13,458 bases of DNA from DATIJP01 sp964569185. Its GTDB lineage: Bacteria; Chlamydiota; Chlamydiia; Chlamydiales; Rhabdochlamydiaceae. The stretch covers positions 1-13,458 of the forward strand of contig CAZMTP010000042.1 of NCBI GenBank assembly GCA_964569185.1. The letters run 5' to 3'. The position numbers were made by a program, and so were the translations under genes. Under the pieces are notes generated by a model. It was not told the DNA's origin and searched no databases. It saw nothing but the letters and a program-made list of their open reading frames with translations. Shown in pieces: positions 8,801 through 13,458 of the stretch (positions are counted from its first letter, which is position 1; the number at the start of each line of letters is the position of its first letter).

Positions 8801-9767
8801 ATACAGCAGGTGATGCAATGACCAGTCGACTGCCCGCTGTAGGATCGGTAGATGCAGAGGCGATCCCCCCATCCATATGGCCAGAATAGGTTGTTGTACC
8901 ATTTTGTATTTGAAACAGTGCCCCTGTCATGGAATCTAAAGTCACGGTAGGAGCCACACTATTATTCGAACTAAGCCCATTTAAATAAACATCAATGCCA
9001 TTCCCTTGAGTCACTTTGGAGGGATCAGTAGCGTTTGGTGCGGTTTGCAAAAAAAAAGCATTTGCCGGAGTCATCGTGGCATTCATTTGAAGCTCAGTAC
9101 TTCCAATAAGGGAAATTCCAAAATCATTAAGTGTGCTTGTTGGGAAAGCGCCATCTTTTTGATATTTCACTATTCCTGTGTTGCCAAAAGCTGCACCTCC
9201 TAATAGGGGGCTAATCGATCCGCTCCAAGTACCAGTGATATTTAAAGAAAGTACAGAATTTGCATTAAGCGCAGTAAGGAGCGTTCCTACACCTGAAATT
9301 GTTCCAACAAAATCATATTCATTATTAACTGGGAGTAGAATTTGTAAAGGCTCAGCCCCAGGAGTAGTAATGGTGACATCAAGAGGATTTCCAACAGCCC
9401 CAAATTGTTGAGGATTGGACAAAGACACTGTAGTATCAATTTGAGGAGCGGTGGCGCCATTATTAATAAAATTCAGTTTTCCGCCGCCCGTGCTTCTAAA
9501 AGTATAAATGTTTGCACTGGATCCTGTAAAAGTCAGACGCTGAATCGTGGGTCCTCCAGGGATTCCATTGTCTACGTTAACAGTAAGAGTGGCTGTGTCA
9601 GGAAAAGTAGCTGTTGCAGGTAAGGGTGTATTGGCCACATTGCCTGCCACCCAGTTAGCACCGTTGCTCCAATCACCAGACACCACTGCAGACCAAGTGC
9701 CATCAGTGGCATGCAAAAATGGATGCAATAACAGTACAGAAGATAAGAAATATGAAAAATGTCTCAT
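5880..9767 (-). CDS. Large autotransporter with PATR repeats and C-terminal beta-barrel (1295 aa)
   Basis: A type V secreted surface protein, paralogous to the next gene downstream. From ATG 9767 it has a signal peptide (MRHFSYFLSSVLLLHPFLHA) followed by TDGTW...GDW...NW. A long beta-helical passenger (to about residue 910) is rich in Gly, Thr, Ser, Asn and Ala. PATR-like units lie near residues 440-478, 512-544 (SGANTYAGGTMVNTGILEG), 680-711 (LTGVNTYGGVTTVTAGTLVG) and 743-773; VSPGNSIGTI lies at about 809-818. The linker VNQLQPALFNAFPISEES leads through a pair of cysteines (CEDVFFC, about 997-1003) into a barrel of about 290 residues that ends in FSQRF, with the terminal Phe typical of outer-membrane barrels. 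An in-frame TTG at 9794 would add nine residues that spoil the signal peptide, so ATG is preferred, though the Shine-Dalgarno is weak. It is probably the first gene of a two-gene operon. Ligand and function are not readable. Confidence 0.9.
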   Translation of the reverse strand: MRHFSYFLSSVLLLHPFLHATDGTWSAVVSGDWSNGANWVAGNVANTPLPATATFPDTATLTVNVDNGIPGGPTIQRLTFTGSSANIYTFRSTGGGKLNFINNGATAPQIDTTVSLSNPQQFGAVGNPLDVTITTPGAEPLQILLPVNNEYDFVGTISGVGTLLTALNANSVLSLNITGTWSGSISPLLGGAAFGNTGIVKYQKDGAFPTSTLNDFGISLIGSTELQMNATMTPANAFFLQTAPNATDPSKVTQGNGIDVYLNGLSSNNSVAPTVTLDSMTGALFQIQNGTTTYSGHMDGGIASASTDPTAGSRLVIASPAVFTFGGGNPRTFVARTFVASGATLAAEAGTPAGVFGASGSNSALYVRSGGSVIFNGGNTLNKDFRLNGPGVAAAGAIQSMGGTNTILGDVVLGWAGGPEVAAAVTINCPVNLSITGIVSGAQKLTKTGVATLQLFPGAGNNTFTFPPEVQTGILEGNTAGFPTDILVDVGAMVKFTQVSTGTYAQAISGNGSVIKEGAGRLIFSGANTYAGGTMVNTGILEGTTTSLQGGITNNATLSFNQGVSGSFGGVVGGGGTLTIDSSAGASVVTFTNVQTYTGPTIINNNAVNNPTFKMTLANSISTSSGLTVNSGGTFDLNSTNQGVQDLSGAGNITLGTATLSVTPSSPSTTFSGTIGGIGGVTKLGAGTTLNLTGVNTYGGVTTVTAGTLVGNTDSIPANATNNATLIFDQNSSATYAATLSGVGTFRKQGTATLSFNSPQTQGPVFIDTGMLNFIGNPTFTTTGLTVASGASLTGTGTISGPTTVSGTVSPGNSIGTITGSSFSFGAGSTLSIQVDSTLSSEVISTGAFTISPGATLQIVPLAAPAVSQYTIVLGNPVTGTFSNVVVTSPIFTPQVIYFVDHIILSLGSSMPNFNGIILPGNAGRVLPALSALDPFASACLLNLFLSLDITSNATLTSQVNQLQPALFNAFPISEESCTITLRELISQRLDSQRYKCEDVFFCPGQDFWIAPFGNFLHQGKKEGGASVPGFATNSAGIALGYDHPINSTFLIGGSLAYSYSHLSIGNSHNAGGGRGQTNTGYAVFYSSAYKDHFFFDLALTGAINWFSGSRNIEFGSIATTVDAKPHHNNRGYEGAGHVALGFPLGPTGPLCDAWCTPYVMADYIFIHETSYKETHADCLDLAVKAKNSDLLRVEEGFRISSCKIFSCITMVPEVRLAAAEEWRFQGKKTTAHFRVGDVNFTVDGISPNRLLFVPGIGMTTYFFNNQSILSMKLDGEIAHHYWNVKAELEFSQRF

Positions 9768-9841
9768 TTTCACAATCCAATAAATTTTTTTCAATTTACC
9801 AAATCACTCTAAATTAGAAAAAGTAAAATCTGCGATTGAGG

Positions 9842-9884
9842 ATATTCGTGATTTATAACAGACTAAGAAAAATATTCGGGATTT
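9842..9884. repeat. Direct repeat pair in divergent intergenic region, candidate operator
   Basis: ATATTCGTGATTT (9842-9854) and ATATTCGGGATTT (9872-9884) match at 12 of 13 positions and start exactly 30 bases apart, about three helical turns. They lie between the divergent autotransporter and polyketide operons. A TATAAA-like -10 for the minus strand (9852-9857) overlaps the first copy. Confidence 0.5.
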
Positions 9885-9890
9885 TTTTGG

Positions 9891-9920
9891 TTGTCACTGG
9901 TTTATTAATGATTTTCTAAA
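9891..9920 (+). promoter_or_regulatory. Possible promoter for the polyketide operon
   Basis: TTGTCA at 9891-9896 is a good -35 and TCTAAA at 9915-9920 a mediocre -10, with 18 bases between. It would give a leader of about 35 bases before ATG 9962 and lies just downstream of the second copy of the direct repeat. The region 9768-9961 holds no gene. Confidence 0.35.
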
Positions 9921-9961
9921 AATGATTGTATTTAGTCTGGCGATATGGTACTTATCGTAAA

Positions 9962-11050
9962 ATGGCTTGTTTAACCGATTTTCAGATTGTACGACCGCAA
10001 CATGAACAGACGCAGGATTATCTTTTAGAGCTCATTGCACAGGGACATACAAAAGCAGAAACTTTAGTGAACCCTTCTGTTAATGCGGAATCGTTTTTGC
10101 AAATATTAAGACAAAAGATAGCCGGGTTAGGATTGGGAACGGATAAGATACAAAAACGGGGCTATTTTCCACTCAGCACATTAGCGTATGTCAAAGAAGG
10201 CGGTCTGTCTCATAAAATGGCTTTTTTTGATCAAGAGGTCTCTAAAGTTCTTGCACAGTTTTATCCTGAAAATCACTCTTTTGCACCGCATATCATCCAA
10301 GTCAGCTGTACTGGCTATGTAGCACCTAGTCCCGTGCAGCAGCTGATTTCGAAAAGAAACTTAGGAGATACGGTCTGTGTCACAAATGCCTATCATATGG
10401 GCTGTTATGCAGCCATTCCAGCGATTAGAATAGGCCAAGGCTATTTACATGCGCATGGTGAAACTACTGATATTGTGCATACAGAAATGTGTACATTGCA
10501 TCTAAATAATTTTGTTCATACGACAGAACAATTGATTGTGCAAAGTCTATTTGCTGATGGGTTCATCAAATATACAGTGAACAAAGAGCCGCGCCACTCC
10601 CCTTATTTGAAAGTATTAGCGCTACATGAATCTATTGTATCAGAATCAACAGCAAGCATGACTTGGAATACTAAAGAATCTGGATTTCATCTTACAATTG
10701 CAAAAGAGGTACCGGTGCTGATTGCGCGCGGCATTGAAAACTATTTGATGCTTCTTGCAAAAAAGGCAAACGTGACCATCGAAAAACTAAAAAATGCCCA
10801 TTTTGCCATTCACCCAGGAGGACCGAAAATCATCGAGCTTGTAGCAAAGCAGCTTGGACTGACTGCAGAGCAGATTAGTCATAGCAAAGAGATTTTATTA
10901 TCCTATGGCAATATGTCTTCTGCTACGCTGCCTCACGTTTGGGAAAAACTTTTAAATGATAAAAGTGTACAATCAGAAGAGTTGATTGTCAGTCTTGCGT
11001 TTGGTCCAGGCCTAACCATTTCTGGCGCGCTATTTATGAAGGTAATGTAA
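9962..11050 (+). CDS. Type III polyketide synthase (chalcone/stilbene synthase superfamily)
   Basis: A soluble homodimeric condensing enzyme expected to extend an acyl-CoA (or acyl-ACP) starter with malonyl-CoA and cyclise the chain to a pyrone, resorcinol or phloroglucinol. Numbered from ATG 9962 (362 aa, normal for the family): the catalytic Cys148 lies in YHMGCYAAIPAIRIG, His284 in FAIHPGGP, and Asn317 in LSYGNMSSATLP, which together form the full Cys-His-Asn triad. A SCTGYVAPSP segment at about 116 matches the family's Cys-Thr-x-Gly region, and AFGPGLT near the end matches the GFGPG loop. KASIII members lack this NMSSA/FGPG arrangement, so this is not FabH. An in-frame TTG at 9926 would add 12 residues and is less likely. 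It is the first gene of an operon: the next start is 2 bases after its stop. The starter and chain length cannot be read from sequence. Confidence 0.93.
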   Translation: MACLTDFQIVRPQHEQTQDYLLELIAQGHTKAETLVNPSVNAESFLQILRQKIAGLGLGTDKIQKRGYFPLSTLAYVKEGGLSHKMAFFDQEVSKVLAQFYPENHSFAPHIIQVSCTGYVAPSPVQQLISKRNLGDTVCVTNAYHMGCYAAIPAIRIGQGYLHAHGETTDIVHTEMCTLHLNNFVHTTEQLIVQSLFADGFIKYTVNKEPRHSPYLKVLALHESIVSESTASMTWNTKESGFHLTIAKEVPVLIARGIENYLMLLAKKANVTIEKLKNAHFAIHPGGPKIIELVAKQLGLTAEQISHSKEILLSYGNMSSATLPHVWEKLLNDKSVQSEELIVSLAFGPGLTISGALFMKVM

Positions 11051-11052
11051 CG

Positions 11053-11556
11053 ATGTATTTATTAATCACAATCCCTTTTATTTTGCAGCTCATCGTGATC
11101 GGTATTGATGAAGGTTATTTTCATCTAAAACGGGGCCTTCCACGCTGGGAAAGAATTGGCCATCCCTTGGATACGTTAAGCGTATTGCTCTGTTTTTTAT
11201 TTGTGCTCTATATCCCCTTTTCTCCTCTGGCGCTTAAATGGTATATCGCGCTTTCTCTTTTTTCCTGTTTGTTTGTGACAAAAGATGAATTTGTCCATAA
11301 GCATCACTGCCCTGCCTCTGAAAATTGGCTCCATGCACTGCTCTTTCTCAATCATCCCGTTGTCCTTTCTGCTTTAGGCCTCATCTGGTTTGCCGGTTCT
11401 GAACATGACACTGCTTCTTGGCTTACAAGGTGGCTGGACCAACCTGAAATACTTCGTCAATTTTTAATGGTGCAAACAGGAGGCGTTCTTCTATTCCTGC
11501 TCTACCAAATTGTCTATTGGAATTTTATATGGAAAGAAAAAAGCACATCCCCATAA
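11053..11556 (+). CDS. Uncharacterised His/acidic-rich integral membrane protein of the polyketide operon
   Basis: A 167-residue polytopic membrane protein with about five hydrophobic helices (approximate residues 2-18, 40-56, 60-76, 93-113 and 138-159). I do not recognise a named family. Its striking feature is conserved-looking polar residues at helix ends: D19, E20 and H24 (IDEGYFH), E33, H37 and D40 (PRWERIGHPLD), D78, E79, H82, H84 and H85 (KDEFVHKHHC), E90 and H94 (ENWLH), and H101 (LFLNHP). Such clusters resemble metal sites of membrane di-iron or other metalloenzymes, although the exact HxxxH/HxxHH desaturase pattern is not complete. Position between a synthase and a methyltransferase suggests a tailoring, anchoring or export role for the polyketide; this is inference. 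AAGG upstream of the ATG is a fair Shine-Dalgarno. The gene overlaps the methyltransferase gene by 28 bases. Confidence 0.85.
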   Translation: MYLLITIPFILQLIVIGIDEGYFHLKRGLPRWERIGHPLDTLSVLLCFLFVLYIPFSPLALKWYIALSLFSCLFVTKDEFVHKHHCPASENWLHALLFLNHPVVLSALGLIWFAGSEHDTASWLTRWLDQPEILRQFLMVQTGGVLLFLLYQIVYWNFIWKEKSTSP

Positions 11557-12278
11557 ATAATGCTTTTTATGATGATCTTGAAGAGATGTGGTATGAATCT
11601 CACGACCATCCGATTGCTTTGCTACGTGCAGAAAATGTGCTTCGCAATCCTTGGATTGAAAAAGTAATCGAAGAAAAAATAGGAAATTGTTGCGCTGTTT
11701 TAGATGTGGGATGTGGGGGCGGTTTTTTAACCAATGATCTGGCCAAAAAAGGCCACAGAGTTTCTGGCATCGACCTTTCTGAAAACAGTTTGAATATGGC
11801 TCGAAAAAACGATGTGACAAACAGCGTTCAATACTTTCTTGCCAGCGCCTATGAGCTTCCTTTTCCTGCGGAGACATTTGATGTGGTGTCCGCTATGGAT
11901 CTTTTAGAACATGTAGAAAAACCAGAATGTGTGATCCAAGAGGCTTCGAGAGTCTTAAAAAAAGGGGGACTTTTCTTTTTTCACACTTTTAATCGCAATT
12001 GGACCAGTTATTTCATAGTGATTAAGGGAGTAGAATGGTGTTTTTCTAATCATCCCCCGCGTATGCATGTCTATCCCCTCTTTATTAAACCTCAAGAACT
12101 AGAAAGAATGTGTTCATGCCATCAGCTGGAAGTAGAAGAAATTCTTGGGATTCGCCCTGATTTTAAAACGGTGAGTTTTTGGAAAATGGTATTTACAAGA
12201 AAAGTAGATCCAGAATTTCGTTTTGTCTTTACCCCTTCCCTGAAGACTAGCTATTCCGGCTTTGCCAAAAAGACTTAA
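11529..12278 (+). CDS. UbiG-like class I SAM-dependent methyltransferase
   Basis: A Rossmann-fold methyltransferase of about 249 residues. Motif I is VLDVGCGGGFLTNDLAKKG (about 58-76), followed by the acidic ribose-binding residue in VSGIDLSENSL. Motif II/III covers FDVVSAMDLLEHVEKP and the post-motif strand VLKKGGLFFFHTFNRNW. The downstream HVYPLFIKPQEL segment closely resembles UbiG (3-demethylubiquinol O-methyltransferase) enzymes, where an analogous H-Y-x-x-FI-x-P-x-EL occurs, so O-methylation of a phenolic or enolic hydroxyl is the likely chemistry. In this operon the probable substrate is the polyketide from the type III synthase and not a ubiquinone precursor; that is inference from context. 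ATG 11529 is chosen (GGA 7 bases upstream); TTG 11517 is possible. It overlaps the preceding gene by 28 bases, consistent with translational coupling, and is the last gene of the operon. Confidence 0.88.
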   Translation: MERKKHIPINNAFYDDLEEMWYESHDHPIALLRAENVLRNPWIEKVIEEKIGNCCAVLDVGCGGGFLTNDLAKKGHRVSGIDLSENSLNMARKNDVTNSVQYFLASAYELPFPAETFDVVSAMDLLEHVEKPECVIQEASRVLKKGGLFFFHTFNRNWTSYFIVIKGVEWCFSNHPPRMHVYPLFIKPQELERMCSCHQLEVEEILGIRPDFKTVSFWKMVFTRKVDPEFRFVFTPSLKTSYSGFAKKT

Positions 12279-12313
12279 TAACCAAGCAATCGTGCCCGTT
12301 AAAGAGAATAGCC

Positions 12314-12354
12314 ATCCTGTCTATCCTGCCGCTTTAGCGATCCTGCTTATCCTG
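12314..12354. repeat. Four copies of ATCCTG in two 9-bp pairs around a small palindrome
   Basis: ATCCTG occurs at 12314, 12323, 12340 and 12349, as two pairs at 9-base period. The pairs flank CGCTTTAGCG (12330-12339). It lies in the 119-base gap between convergent genes. There is no ORF of interest and no clear terminator here; it could be a dispersed intergenic repeat. Confidence 0.5.
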
Positions 12355-12369
12355 TTTGGTTTTGACGGA

Positions 12370-12392
12370 ACTCGGACTCGGGCAAGGGCAAG
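12370..12392. repeat. Tandem hexamer duplications ACTCGG x2 and GGCAAG x2
   Basis: ACTCGG is repeated at 12370-12381 and is joined, sharing one G, to GGCAAG repeated at 12381-12392. The block follows the ATCCTG repeat in the same intergenic gap, so the two may belong to one repeat element. Confidence 0.45.
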
Positions 12393-12397
12393 TTAAA

Positions 12398-12919
12398 TTA
12401 GTCTAGGAGATACTTAATCACTCGGGTGATCAGAAATTGTCTTTCTTCTTTATGTCTGTGATAATCTTCCCAAGAGTGTTCATCCTCTTCTTGGATCTTG
12501 TCTTCAGAAATAGGCTTAACTTTATGGGAAAGATGGGATGCCATCCATTCATGCATTTCTTTGCCCATATTTTGAAAATTGCGTTTGGCAAGTAGATGCT
12601 CTTTAAGATAGAGCTTTTTTACCTTTCGATTCTTTTGAAGGGATTTAAGCTCCAAAAGAAGATGCATCAGATATTTAGGACTTAAAGAACATTGCGAGAT
12701 TGCATTGCAACTCACCTGCTTTTTCGACCACTCCTGTTTCCCTTTTATAGCCGGGTCTAGGTGCTGTTTGCCCATCAGCATACGAGGCAGCTTTAAGTAG
12801 TCATAAGCCCGTTCTGGGCCAAAAAATTGGCTATTTGGGGCAGCTTTCTTGGGTTCCTTAGTAAAAAGCTGTTTTACGCGAGCTAGGGCCTGATTCGAGA
12901 ATTTATTATCTTTTTTCAT
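12398..12919 (-). CDS. Basic protein of unknown function (173 aa)
   Basis: I do not recognise a family. The protein has no signal peptide and no membrane segment, and is strongly lysine-rich. The N-terminus (MKKDNKFSNQALARVKQLF) is followed by a proline- and lysine-containing linker. The middle (82-125) appears alpha-helical (LMHLLLELKSLQKN, then RKVKKLYLKEHLLAKRNF), an acidic patch lies at about 138-152 (SEDKIQEEDEHSWED), and a hydrophobic helix ends the chain (QFLITRVIKYLLD). Two cysteines sit close together (about 71 and 77). Support for a real gene: AGGA 4 bases before the ATG and a good promoter just upstream. A nucleic-acid-binding or host-directed role would fit the charge but cannot be shown. 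It is convergent with the methyltransferase and transcribed on its own. Confidence 0.75.
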   Translation of the reverse strand: MKKDNKFSNQALARVKQLFTKEPKKAAPNSQFFGPERAYDYLKLPRMLMGKQHLDPAIKGKQEWSKKQVSCNAISQCSLSPKYLMHLLLELKSLQKNRKVKKLYLKEHLLAKRNFQNMGKEMHEWMASHLSHKVKPISEDKIQEEDEHSWEDYHRHKEERQFLITRVIKYLLD

Positions 12920-12940
12920 AGAATCCTATTGAAAAGGGAT

Positions 12941-12969
12941 ATGATACCTTTTTTTTAATTTAATTTCAA
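12941..12969 (-). promoter_or_regulatory. Sigma-70-like promoter for the 12398-12919 gene
   Basis: Read on the minus strand, TTGAAA (12969-12964) and TATCAT (12946-12941) are separated by exactly 17 bases, with an A-rich spacer. The predicted transcript starts near 12934, about 15 bases before the ATG and upstream of the AGGA ribosome binding site at 12927-12924. Confidence 0.65.
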
Positions 12970-12979
12970 CAAGATTCTA

Positions 12980-13008
12980 CTTAACTTAATGATAGTAAAT
13001 AAGTTAAG
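12980..13008. repeat. Perfect 9-bp inverted repeat overlapping the stop codon of the right-end gene
   Basis: CTTAACTTA (12980-12988) and TAAGTTAAG (13000-13008) flank an 11-base loop. The right arm contains the TAA stop (13006-13004, minus) of the propeller gene. The stem is AT-rich and no U-tract follows at once, so it may be a weak terminator or a binding site 11 bases upstream of the next promoter's -35. Confidence 0.45.
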
Positions 13009-13458
13009 AAATAGGAGTCACTGTAATGCTTCCCAAATTCATCGTGTTGCCTTGGGCATTTGTCGCTACCAAGTAATAGGTGTAAAATTGTTTTTTTCGA
13101 CGATTATGGTCTTCAAAACTAAGTGTGCTGGCAGGCACTACTCCGGCAATATCGGTCAGTGCCGCATCACGAAAAATAGTATAGGTCACAGGGGAAAAGT
13201 TATTAGGGGCTTCCCAGAGGAGGACATTAACTAGATCAGACTGGCTCAGAAAACGGTTATTCACCTGCGACCCCCGAAATGTAGAAGAACCGGAAGGCGT
13301 AGGAGAAGCAGAAGGAGTAATAGCGCCAAAATAAGCCACTGGATTTGCGGCAATTGTTTGAATGACGCTGCTAGTGGCCGTATCGATGACAAAGAGGTTT
13401 GGATTTGAACATGCATAGGCAAGATCCCCAGAAGAATTAAAAACTATAGAAAAGCTAT
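13004..13458 (-). CDS. YVTN-type beta-propeller / FN3-like protein, C-terminal part (N-terminus outside window)
   Basis: The minus frame is open from the window edge to TAA at 13004, giving about 150 C-terminal residues. The first part (NSSGDLAYACSNPNLFVIDT, then ATSSVIQTIAANP) matches a YVTN beta-propeller repeat, whose usual form is a D-G-x-x-AYV-x-N stretch followed by V-x-VIDTAT-x-x-V-x-TI. After a Pro/Ser/Thr linker (ITPSASPTPSGSST), residues around NNRFLSQSDLVNVLLWEAP begin an FN3-like domain with a Y-T-I-F-R-D strand, SFEDHNRRKKQFYTYYLVA, and a terminal beta strand (LGSITVTPIS). Proteins of this plan are usually extracytoplasmic or surface-attached and act in binding. I recall similar NRFL-Q-D linkers in environmental chlamydiae but could not check. 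The internal GTG at 13339 is not the real start because the frame continues upstream. Confidence 0.8.
   Translation of the reverse strand, partial: SFSIVFNSSGDLAYACSNPNLFVIDTATSSVIQTIAANPVAYFGAITPSASPTPSGSSTFRGSQVNNRFLSQSDLVNVLLWEAPNNFSPVTYTIFRDAALTDIAGVVPASTLSFEDHNRRKKQFYTYYLVATNAQGNTMNLGSITVTPIS

Noticed and set aside
5880..9767. Chlamydial Pmp family (GGA[I/L/V]/FxxN repeats)
   Set aside because: An FxxN (FINN) and a few GGA occur, but not the repeated paired motifs of Pmps; PATR-type repeats and the PGNSIGTI motif fit a general AIDA-like autotransporter better.
9842..9884. CRISPR-like repeat
   Set aside because: There are only two short copies with a 17-base gap and no cas genes; a regulatory direct repeat is more likely.
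9926..9961. TTG start for the polyketide synthase
   Set aside because: The extra 12 residues have no family counterpart and the ATG at 9962 gives a typical length.
11491..11877. Minus-strand frame of 128 codons
   Set aside because: It is antisense to the methyltransferase motif region and its product has low-complexity Cys/His/Phe composition without family features.
12279..12397. tRNA or small structured RNA gene
   Set aside because: No cloverleaf arms, no TTC-like T-loop and no promoter or terminator pair could be found in this gap.
12989..13234. Plus-strand frame of 81 codons
   Set aside because: It is antisense to the well-supported FN3-like coding region, with no ribosome binding site or recognisable features.

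Overview
The window is a bacterial chromosome segment of moderate AT content with dense gene packing. The best guess at the host is an environmental (amoeba-associated) member of the Chlamydiae, of the Parachlamydia/Waddlia/Simkania kind. The clues are a glutamate-type DAACS symporter, two tandem PATR-type autotransporters with cysteine clusters at the entrance to their barrels, several orphan small proteins, and a YVTN-propeller/FN3 surface-type protein ending in an NRFL-Q-D type linker. This assignment rests on recalled family patterns, not on a search; another Gram-negative host remains possible.

Layout. Positions 1-1271 (minus) hold an almost complete dicarboxylate/amino-acid:cation symporter cut by the window edge. 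At 1323-1577 (plus) is a small unknown protein with a very strong Shine-Dalgarno, convergent with and sharing stop-codon bases with a YvlD/phage-holin-4 type membrane protein (minus). A clear sigma-70-like promoter at 1966-1995 drives an unknown membrane-anchored protein (2007-2633) and, 21 bases on, a six-helix protein with a K+-channel-like pore loop (2655-3332). Two minus-strand autotransporter genes (5880-9767, then 3417-5855, 24 bases apart) fill the centre as one operon. Each has a signal peptide, an N-terminal GTW...NW motif, beta-helical passenger repeats, a conserved linker and a C-terminal beta-barrel ending in phenylalanine.

Divergent from the autotransporters is a compact plus-strand operon: a type III polyketide synthase with a complete Cys-His-Asn triad (9962-11050), an unknown membrane protein rich in His and acidic residues (11053-11556), and a UbiG-like SAM methyltransferase (11529-12278). 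The likely logic is that the synthase makes an aromatic or pyrone polyketide from an acyl starter, which the methyltransferase O-methylates; the membrane protein may modify, anchor or move the product. The space between the two divergent operons contains a 13-bp direct repeat at exactly 30-bp spacing, a candidate operator.

The right end has a 119-base gene-free stretch with short repeats, a basic orphan protein (12398-12919, minus) with its own well-formed promoter, and the C-terminal part of a YVTN beta-propeller/FN3-like protein (13004 to the window edge, minus). I see no tRNA, rRNA, CRISPR or insertion sequence. The most interesting element is the polyketide operon with its uncharacterised metal-ligand-rich membrane protein.
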